Positions 54,771-64,000 of a stretch of 64,000 bases of DNA are shown one piece after another. How positions within the stretch are numbered: the first letter of the stretch is position 1; every line of letters starts with the position of its first letter. A program made the translations under genes and the position numbers. The notes below the pieces were generated by a model. That model was given only the letters and a program-made list of their open reading frames with translations. It did not search any database and was not told the origin of the DNA. The DNA comes from Procambarus clarkii (Eukaryota > Arthropoda > Malacostraca > Decapoda > Cambaridae): positions 12,940,000 through 13,003,999 of the forward strand of contig NC_091173.1 in assembly GCF_040958095.1 (NCBI RefSeq). The letters run 5' to 3'.

Positions 54771-55720
54771 TCAGGAGGTAGGGAGGGTCAGAGCCACTGG
54801 TGGGGAGGTAGGGTGGGTCAGAGCCACTGGTGGGGAGGTAGGGTGGGTCAGAGCCACTGGTGGGGAGGTAGGGTGGGTCAGAGCCACTGGTGGGGAGGTA
54901 GGGTGGGTCAGAGCCACTGGTGGGGAGGTAGGGTGGGTCAGAGCCACTGGTGGGGAGGTAGGGTGGGCCAGAGCCACTGGTGGGGAGGTAGGGAGGGTCA
55001 GAGCCACTGGTGGGGAGGTAGGGAGGGTCAGAGCCACTGGTGGGGAGGTAGGGTGGGTCAGAGCCACTGGTGGGGAGGTAGGGTGAGTCAGAGCCACTGG
55101 TGGGGAGGTAGGGTGGGTCAGAGCCACTGGTGGGGAGGTAGGGGTGGGTCAGAGCCACTGGTGGGGAGGTAGGGTGGGTCAGAGCCACTGGTGGGGAGGT
55201 AGGGGTGGGTCAGAGCCACTGGTGGGGAGGTAGGGTGGGTCAGAGCCATTGGTGGAGAGGTAGGGTGGGTCAGAGCCACTGGTGGGGAGGTAGGGTGGGT
55301 CAGAGCCACTGGTGGGGAGGTAGGGGTGGGTCAGAGCCATTGGTGGGGAGGTAGGGTGGGTCAGAGCCACTGGTGGGGAGGTAGGGGTGGGTCAGAGCCA
55401 CTGGTGGGGAGGTAGGGTGGGTCAGAGCCACTGGTGGGGAGGTAGGGGTGGGTCAGAGCCACTGGTGGGGAGGTAGGGTGGGTCAGAGTCATTGGTGGGG
55501 AGGTAGGGGTGGGTCAGAGCCACTGGTGGGGAGGTAGGGTGGGTCAGAGTCATTGGTGGGGAGGTAGGGTGGGTCAGAGCCACTGGTGGGGAGGTAGGGT
55601 GGGTCAGAGCCACTGGTGGGGAGGTAGGGTGGGTCAGAGCCACTGGTGGGGAGGTAGGGTGGGTCAGAGTCACTGGTGGGGAGGTAGGGTGGGTCAGAGC
55701 CACTGGTGGGGAGGTAGGGC
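54771..55720. repeat. 30/31-bp minisatellite, about 31 copies
   Basis: Unit GAGCCACTGGTGGGGAGGTA + GGGTGGGTCA. From about 55140 onward a 31-bp form with GGGGTGGG alternates with the 30-bp form, giving a 61-bp higher-order period in places. A 30-bp unit keeps frame, hence the 149-codon plus frame (GQSHWWGGRV) and minus frames (PYLPTSGSDP); these are not gene evidence. Confidence 0.97.
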
Positions 55721-56585
55721 TGTATTGGAGGCTAGTGTTGGGGAGGGAGGATAGCTCTAAACTATATGCAATTGAAATATTAGTATGGAATCACCAAAAT
55801 AACTCAACTAAAGCATTTGACTACTATGCTGAAGCACCTTGCTTTCAACAGAAGTGTTGAAAATCACATTTTTAGGTTTTACTGATCTTGCCAAGTATCC
55901 ATATATATTTCCAGCTATATATTTCCCTAATCCAACCAAAAGTATGTGGCTGTGCTAGATAAATACCCATAGGAGAGTAATGCTTTTTGGATACAGTATA
56001 AGGAAGAATAATTAAACTGGCAGGGCACAAACTGCGATAGCACCCAAAGCCTGCATAAAACATATACATAATCCTTTTATAAGGTTAGGTTAGGAAGAGG
56101 TTCATTGTTCAGAGATTTTTCTTGCTAATACTGTATTGACAAAGCGCTGCACATTCTAAGCTCACCCCGTCCTCCAAATATAGACACAAAGTCCATTCCA
56201 TGCACCCGCTAAACCCCCTGGTTATAAATGAAAAACGGTTTACACACGACTTACAACTGATGACGTCCGAACATCCGGAACAAGTGCTTCACTGACGACT
56301 TTTGTTCGAACCACAACGCTGTAAATGCTTCACCCACGTAATACAAATACAAATAATCGCCAACAGAACCTGAACACCTAACCTAACCAGTGCCTAAATA
56401 TGCACAATATGCTAATATATAATAACATTAATTTATATTTAAGAAAAGTTCTGTTTTGAATGACAATGTTAAAATTGCTGCATGCGTCTTTGGGGTCGAT
56501 CGACGAGGACAGGAAGCCGGTGGCTTGTCAAGGATTCCACATTTGCCTTGATGATCTTTTTCTTTAAGCACGAAATACAATTTAT
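55721..56585. other. Intergenic; dispersed repeat at 56325-56440
   Basis: Apart from the segment shared with 50.9 kb and a short GGTTAGGTTAGG word near 56083, nothing is recognised. Confidence 0.45.
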
Positions 56586-56587
56586 AT

Positions 56588-56632
56588 TTGTACATATACA
56601 ATACAAATTTAATTTGTATTGTATATGTACAA
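56588..56632. repeat. 45-bp palindrome with 22-bp perfect arms
   Basis: TTGTACATATACAATACAAA + TT, one central T, then the exact reverse complement. Confidence 0.9.
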
Positions 56633-56687
56633 GCGTAGCCAATTCATAAGAAAATATAAGTATAAAACATAACTATGTACATAAAAG

Positions 56688-56712
56688 TACATAAAATATT
56701 TTATGTACATAA
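56688..56712. repeat. Perfect 22-bp palindrome
   Basis: GTACATAAAAT|ATTTTATGTAC, within 60 bp of the larger palindrome. Confidence 0.8.
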
Positions 56713-57260
56713 GACATAACCAACCCAACAAGTCCAATGTATCTAAGAAAGCACCAGTGAACCTCGAGGAAAAAGTTGCAAAAGGAAATTGTCATATGAA
56801 ACCTAACACTGTAACACAAATAACAATAAAACGAATGTTTTAAGTGTATTAAACCTAGGTATTATTCCTGAAGAAAACTGTCAATACCATTAGACCAAAA
56901 TAAAAGATTAGCAGAAGAAACTTAACTTGTGATATGATCTATCATTGTCGCTATCATCTGAATTTTGACATCCATTTGGAGCACAAACATAATGTTCTTA
57001 ACTGTTTATGTGAAAGTCATTTGGAGAGATAATTTACAGTGTTTATAAATCAGCACGACGAGCAAGGTGAACGCCTAGCGCCAGGTGAAGTGCTAAAAAA
57101 GGTGCTGAACGTTTTATCATTATGTTCCTTCACCTTCATACTCACTCAAATACAAATTGCTCAGTTTTAGGTGACGATAACAGCTTCTCTCACAACTGGA
57201 GCGATACTCATGATTTTTGCACTAAAAACATTTTTTAACATCTCCGTGTTGCCACAAACT
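56713..57260. other. Unassigned AT-rich intergenic sequence
   Basis: No gene or repeat family recognised. Confidence 0.4.
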
Positions 57261-57262
57261 TT

Positions 57263-57287
57263 GCTCACAAGATATATTATATATATA

Positions 57288-57367
<80 letters not shown>
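57263..57367. repeat. (TA)n microsatellite
   Basis: TA run with phase breaks near 57274 and 57295. Confidence 0.96.
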
Positions 57368-57376
<9 letters not shown>

Positions 57377-57928
57377 AACCCAAAAACTATATATTATTGT
57401 TGTTAAACCAAGTTAGAATATAATAGGACAGCTTATGTTAAATTAGGTTTAAACTTAAAAATGTTTGTTTACATTAACGATGACAGTGGCATAGCATTTT
57501 GCCCTTTTGAACCCAAATACCCTGTGTAGGACCATGTATGGTTCCCTGGTTCCCTCTCCATCTGGTCGGCCAGAGCTATACTGATAACGTCATATACTAT
57601 TTTCTCTTCCCTCAAAGTTTTCTCCTTTAGTATTGAGAGTCACGAACGTCTTGTTGCTTTCTTCACTTACGAACCAAAAGAAAATTCATCGGCCATGGGT
57701 GCTAGAGTGACGTATGTCCATGATGCTGTACGTGCTAGACTGTGCTAGAGTGACACACAACGTGCCACATTAAGGTACCTGTTTCAGGAACATTTTGTAT
57801 TCCTCTTTCTTCTCTGGTATCCGGCTCGCCGCCCCCGTCAGACCGGTCCCCACAGGTATTGTATAGTTTTATTGACATGAGGCTGTGGCGAGGGAAAGGG
57901 GTGACCACCACACTCCTGCGTCGCCAGC

Positions 57929-57933
<5 letters not shown>
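57368..57933. other. Unassigned intergenic sequence
   Basis: No gene or repeat family recognised. Confidence 0.4.

Positions 57934-58017
<84 letters not shown>
57934..58017. repeat. (CA)n microsatellite
   Basis: CA run before a SINE-tail fragment. Confidence 0.97.
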
Positions 58018-58018
<1 letters not shown>

Positions 58019-58057
58019 AAAGAGCCGAGCCTCAACCCCCGCAAGCACAACTAGGCG

Positions 58058-58061
<4 letters not shown>
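58018..58061 (+). repeat. SINE/LINE tail fragment between two (CA)n arrays
   Basis: AAAGAGCCGAGCCTCAACCC + CCGCAAGCACAACTAGGCGAG is the shared tail; the tail's own CA extension follows at 58062-58122. Confidence 0.8.

Positions 58062-58122
<61 letters not shown>
58062..58122. repeat. (CA)n microsatellite
   Basis: CA run grown from the SINE/LINE tail. Confidence 0.97.
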
Positions 58123-58125
<3 letters not shown>

Positions 58126-58337
58126 GCAGCTTTACAAAACAGAGCAGACTTGTGGCAGGACTGAGGATTAATGACTCGTGCATCTTGCCATCCACTTTTT
58201 TTTTAATCTTTCCAACACCATGAGGTTGGTGCCTTCAGAAAACGAAGTGTTATCTCCTATTGTCAAATGTTTCTAGGACTTACTTTAAGGTTAACTTTGC
58301 CCCCCCTCCCCCCCGATTTTTTTTATAATATACATGC

Positions 58338-58340
<3 letters not shown>

Positions 58341-58422
<82 letters not shown>
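58341..58422. repeat. (TA)n microsatellite
   Basis: Uninterrupted TA run. Confidence 0.97.
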
Positions 58423-58424
<2 letters not shown>

Positions 58425-60429
58425 TTACTTGAATGTTAGCAGCTAGAAGTTGATAATTTTGAAGAATGATAATAGTGAAGATTTTCTCTAGTAAGTGCTG
58501 TGTTGATAGCTGATTCCCGCGTTTTGTGAGAACCTCCTTGAGGTTAAATTGGGGTTAGGCATAAAGACGGAGGTTAACATCACAAAGGGGTAAAACAGAA
58601 CTTTTCTCAGAAACATCATAATTATCTCAGCTATTAAGTTAGCTTCCGCCATAAATACTTTAGATCACTCAAAAGTCATTGAAATATTTAATAATTAAAG
58701 TAGGTAAAAAAATTTATACAAATTGCTTTGTAATTAAAAAAGAAAAGAATTTAAGTGGTTAAATTAATATTGAAATAAAAGGAGCCATATACAGACTAAT
58801 GTTTTCGCGCCATCAGTATTTACGGGCGAGGCTGCCGGCTGGACCCTGGCAGGACGCCTCAACTTCTCCTCCACTCATTAACCACAAACTCTTCTCCGCA
58901 CAACTTCGATCGCTTTGCCTCTTCTTCTGATCGTTTGATTGTTTTTATTTATCAATTGTCGTTGATCTGAGAGATAAAAGTAATCATAAGAATTCCACCG
59001 CCATTACTGATGTCTTTTGCTATTTGCTTTGTTTAATGTTAACCTTTCTAGACAGTGACTAAAAAACTGGAATTAATCAACAGCACAGGGATATACACAT
59101 AGAGGTATACCTTGCTTATTGGGGTATATGCACTGAGAGTTTAGTCGTAAACATAGTTCAGTTCTAAAGTAGACTCTACTTACTGCTTGACCATAGCCTC
59201 ATGTGCAGGATGAAAACTTTGTCGCGGTTGATATGCCTTGAGTTCTGTTTGTTTTTTGTTTATTTAAGCTAAACTCTTAAGCTGAGAAAATTTAATTAGA
59301 TCAAGCACAATCCCCCGTGAAATACCTAGAACAGCACTCCCGTCAAAGAGACAACTAGCACAACCGCGAGAGATACCTAGTATAAACTCCTCGAGAGATA
59401 CCTAGCACAACCTCCCACCTCGAGAGACACTTGGCACAAACCACTTCTGAAATATCTAGTATAAACTTATTAGTTACTAAATATATTGTTTACAAAAAAA
59501 GGAACGCAAAAATAATATTCCTTAAGAGCCGTAGATTTTCTGGAGCTGCTGGGATGCCGGACAGGAACCGAGATGCAGTGGTCATTTCGCCTCTGGATCG
59601 CTATCATTAAAACTTAAAGCAGCTATCCAGAATGAATATCTCCTCCTCTCGGCTGCATACTGGACGTTTCCTCCCAAGCCTGATGCGATAAAACTTGATA
59701 ATATATTTTGCGGTATATGTTTAACATTCATAACGAAATCATTTAAATATCCCCATTTAAATATATTCAAAGAGTTTAATAATATTATTTCGTAATTGTT
59801 ATTTTCCTTATTATACTGCTACAAAGTCTCACCTTTAAGGTGTATTAAACGGTGACCACATGAAATAACTCGTTAAAAATCCAGTGTCAAAAAATGTCTG
59901 TCAGTTTGTAGTGCAACCAGTAATGAGTTATCGTCCGCAATACATTTATGGTTAATAATAGTGCCAATGTGCTTGGCTCGCAGTAACTTAATCCAGACCG
60001 TTGTTATTCGTCACAGAGAGGAAACTAAAAGGAATGTTTCGTAAATTGCCGTATTTTGCCTCACAAAATATCAGATTATTATTAATAAATCTTGTTTAAC
60101 TTAAAATAAATAGAACATACAACAAAGTAATGTAAATTATAAATGTTTCCTAGCCTGTCCTCAGGCTAGGCTCGTCCAGGCGGCGGCCAAACCTAAAGAC
60201 GCATTCATCAAATTTAACGCACTTCGTATTGAAAATTTGTTTCTCCAAATATAACATAATTGTTTCACAATAGAAAGCTACTATTTCATATGAGAATAAT
60301 GGCCAACAGAACCTAACCACCAAACATAATCTAAGTTAGGCTTAACATACGTTACATTAAGGGGTTGTGTTGGCCATTACCAACGGTATTTGCGGTACGT
60401 GGATGAAACATTTGTAGAGATTCTATTAA
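58423..60429. other. Unassigned AT-rich intergenic sequence
   Basis: About 59330-59460 contains three or four degenerate repeats around CGAGAGATACCTAG...ACAA. No gene or element otherwise recognised. Confidence 0.4.
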
Positions 60430-60640
60430 AAGAAGACGTGAAGGGAAGGGAAGGGATCTATCAGGGAAAATCGCAACTCATTGTGATTTTTTAGCATTTG
60501 GAAGGGATCGGGACTTGGGATGGGACGAAGGGAAGGAATGGAGTCCAACTACTTGGACGGTCGTGGATTGAACGCTGACCTGCATGAAGCGAGGCCGTCG
60601 CTCTACCGTCCAGCCTTAGTGACTAGGACACAGAAACCAT
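60430..60640 (-). mobile_element. tRNA-derived SINE, third family
   Basis: On the minus strand: GGCTGGACGGTAGAGCGACGG (A-box region GGTAGAGCG), then CAGCGTTCAATCCACGACCG (B-box-like), then CCATTCCTTCCCTTCG and CCCATCCC. Its relative is at 6755-6850. Confidence 0.6.
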
Positions 60641-61519
60641 GAACGAAGCTCTGCTCAAGAAAAATTCACACGTCACCAGTTGTGAATCGTATGTAAATTG
60701 TTTTACATTCATAAACAGGATTTGGTGGCTGGATAAACGAGCATTTGGCCTTTGTTGATGAAAACGGGCTGCTCAGCAGACAAATGAAGGGAAGATGTTG
60801 TAGTGAACAACTTAATTGTTCACTAGAATATTCAGAACCTCATAATCATCATCCATATATCGTAATCAGCCCTGTCACAGTGCATGAAAAAACTGAAAAA
60901 TGAGAAGTAAATACTAACACTCACACACAGCGGTAGATCGATAAGTTGTAAGTAAATAACACACTGGTGCCACTCAGTGAGACATAATTATATAGATAAA
61001 CAGTAAAACATGAACAACAAAACGGCGAGCTGGATACACTATGACTTAATTACTTTAATCAAAACCTATTCTACTCAATTACGAATTCTCATCGCATAAA
61101 AATACTGTGTCTCTTTATTATTTAAAATAGACTCAGTAACAGAGGTGAGGTCGTCTCTTGCGACTTTCGAAAATACGTATTCGTACCAAATGTTGAGTTG
61201 CATCTATGCACCTGCAAGTAACACTGACTGCTGGATACTTCAGTCTCCAAAGCTGGTTGACATCATGAATTAAATCAATTATTTACTGCTGAAAGTAGAT
61301 ACTGATTCGGTTCCCTTCAGTTTCAGTGCGCACACCAATGTTAAACCCATTCTCTGATGGATATAGCAAATTGTTCACAATATTTTGGACGTAGCGGGTT
61401 AACGTATTTCTTAGTGAGTACCTAATTCATGATCAGATTTCTTCCAGTGGCCATGTGGGATTTTTTTGCATTTCCATATTTACGAAGATCTTCAATTACT
61501 ATATGAAGTAAATATACTA
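60641..61519. other. Unassigned intergenic sequence
   Basis: No gene or repeat family recognised. Confidence 0.4.
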
Positions 61520-62760
61520 CTCTATACTATATGAAGTGTTATAGTTTGGGTCAAGAGCTTACTATGTGATAATCGAAATCCACATATCGCAGGATGTGTA
61601 GTCATACAGGGACATGTGATTAGTAACCGGTAATGACAAACTTTGGGCGCATTATGAGGATATCCTCTAGCACACGAGAGTGAATAAAGTAACTACAAAG
61701 CTCCAGGTACATCATACCTGCGAGCCTGAGAGATCATGCCCCAGTTCCTGCTCACAGAGTTTGCACCTGGAGTGACCAGGATTAGGAGGACCGTTACTTG
61801 TAGCCACAGGTAATGGTAACCCAACCTAATCCTGGCAACACTGTGTCACTGTTTTGTTGGGCGTCTTGTGCTGCCTATTTATATAGGTACGAGATCTAAA
61901 ACAAATTATACCTTGTTATAATAGTGTTTTCTGGCCTTCGGGAGTATGTTATTTCTCTCCTATTACATCTGAACAACAGATGGCATACATACAGTCGGTC
62001 TAGTTCAATTCATCCTTCTTGCGTGTTAATGTGATTGACATGTCTGTGTCATCTTGATAAGTCATATATGTGTGAGATGATATCCACAGAAAAGAGATTG
62101 TAAACGCTCTATTCTGTACATTGAGCAGGATATATGTAATTGATACTATGATGTTCTTGGTGTCGATTTTGCAGACGTTTCAAGTGCTTTATGAAGAGCA
62201 AGATACCCATTTCCATTCTTGACGATGAGTGTTCAGACAAATACTTAGAGGATATCTTCACAATGCAGATTAAATACTTGAGTACCCGGCTGTTGTTCAC
62301 ATGTGGATTACAAACTGTAGTGTAGGCTTCAGTAATCCTACTATGGTGGACGACAGTTTATGGTGTGGTCTTCTGAAGTTCAATCTCAGTCGCAGCAATT
62401 CTCTTTTTTCCTCACAGTAGTGATCGAACAGTTGCTCTTGAGTATATTTTCCCCATGATACTACAATAACTTTTTGAAATCACTGACTGCTGTCTCGTCA
62501 CGTATTGCTCCTTGAATTGTTCTCTGCTCATCCAGACATGTGTAGTTAAGACTTCTGCTCATGTTACTCCTGATCTACCGTAGGCAGGCGACGCAGATCC
62601 ACCTAGACTTCACCTGTTTTCTCCTGTCTTCATCAATAGTGCTGCTGAGCTCATTTGATGTAATGAAGATATAGAAGGGGGGAGGGGCGACATGCACGGC
62701 TCCTTTCTACGATAAACTGAGCTAAGGAGAGCTCATGGCCGCCAACTAGAGCCTCAGACA
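61520..62760 (-). pseudogene. Decayed LINE, C-terminal half
   Basis: On the minus strand the translation gives VARIRLGYHYLWLQV (about 61850-61805) and, one frame over, SRCKLCEQELGHDL (about 61771-61730). This is the C-terminal ARLRLGY...C-x2-C...H signature found after the RNase H domain of several non-LTR elements. Further upstream (to about 62760) are likely but poorly preserved parts of the same protein, for example EQRTIQGAIRDETAVSDFKK near 62530-62470. Stops and frameshifts are frequent. The terminal part recurs at 8.0-8.24 kb in the same orientation. The upstream boundary is uncertain. Confidence 0.5.
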
Positions 62761-62887
62761 CAAATAAGACCTTCACATTTCTGTCTTGCAGTGTGCGCAC
62801 GTGACTTGATGATTTACTTTTGTATGTTGTAATCCTCATATGCAAAATGATAGCAGCACATCTAAGCTTTACACATAGAAATCACAA

Positions 62888-63003
62888 TAGCGTGATGCAT
62901 CAAATAAACAAATCCACAAGGGCCGTGAAAGCACCTCAAGAATCCCATAAGGGATGCTTCTGACGTAGGTTCGAACCCTCGCCACGGCCCTTGTGGATTT
63001 GTT
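62888..63003. repeat. tRNA-like fold-back repeat
   Basis: CAAATCCACAAGGGCCGTG at the left end and its reverse complement CACGGCCCTTGTGGATTTG at the right end enclose about 75 bp that include GTAGGTTCGAACCCTCG, a near-perfect B-box and T-arm. No matching A-box or anticodon arm is present, so it is not a tRNA gene; a SINE-derived fold-back is likely. Confidence 0.65.
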
Positions 63004-63942
<939 letters not shown>

Positions 63943-64000
63943 CAACCGGTTCCAAGGGGTTGTCATAGCCACGGGGTGATAATGATTGGGGACGAGCTCC

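Noticed and set aside
54723-55754. GQSHWWGGRV and PYLPTSGSDP repeat proteins
   Set aside because: Translation of a 30-bp minisatellite; no start context or conserved flank.

Overview
The window looks like repeat-dominated nuclear DNA of an arthropod, most likely a decapod crustacean (crayfish, lobster or shrimp type). This is inferred from very long (TA)n, (CA)n and (GA)n microsatellites, several tRNA-derived SINE families and non-LTR relics that I associate with decapod genomes, Penelope-like elements, and scattered GGTTA/CCTAA-rich stretches. I found no confident host protein-coding exon and no rRNA or functional tRNA gene. Nearly all coding capacity belongs to mobile elements, and most long open frames elsewhere are stop-free tandem repeats.

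Layout. 1-20.3 kb: AT-rich intergenic DNA with (TA)n arrays, LINE and SINE remnants (1.4-1.9, 3.7, 6.0, 6.8, 8.0-8.4, 18.0 kb), a purine-rich kilobase (2.3-3.3 kb) and several hairpins. 20.6-27.7 kb: one complete LTR retrotransposon (7,119 bp) with 5-bp target duplications, LTRs that differ by one base of a C run, and a Ty3/gypsy-type pol in which integrase comes before reverse transcriptase (the order known from Gmr1-like elements). Its gag is split by a frame change inside the capsid region. 27.8-38.2 kb: two truncated Penelope-like elements in opposite orientation, each with a GIY-YIG endonuclease region and a hammerhead-ribozyme-like tail next to (TA)n, and between them a dense run of minisatellites (9, ~22, 41, 36 and 24 bp units), G-rich tracts and a decayed LINE reverse transcriptase (33.05-33.96 kb).

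38.2-47.6 kb: mostly unassigned DNA with a GC-rich, CpG-containing island (about 40.1-41.7 kb) that could be a promoter, plus 34-bp and 17-bp minisatellites and a long inverted repeat built from two hammerhead-like modules (45.7-45.9 kb). 47.6-50.9 kb: nested SINEs, including a 145-bp multi-hairpin element with a 17-bp target duplication, and several minus-strand LINE fragments. 54.2-55.7 kb: a 30/31-bp minisatellite. 57-64 kb: microsatellites, a palindrome pair just upstream (56.6 kb), a decayed minus-strand LINE (61.5-62.7 kb), a tRNA-like hairpin (62.9 kb) and a further Penelope-like tail between two (TA)n arrays.

How the parts relate. One SINE family and one LINE share the same 3' tail, which suggests that the LINE mobilises the SINE. 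That tail runs into (CA)n, which would explain many of the CA/GT arrays. Penelope-like ends consistently touch (TA)n arrays. The signal most worth following is a recurring RNA-like module, TTGANAA - stem - GAAA, present at seven sites. It resembles a hammerhead ribozyme core in which the canonical C3-G8 pair is replaced by U3-A8.
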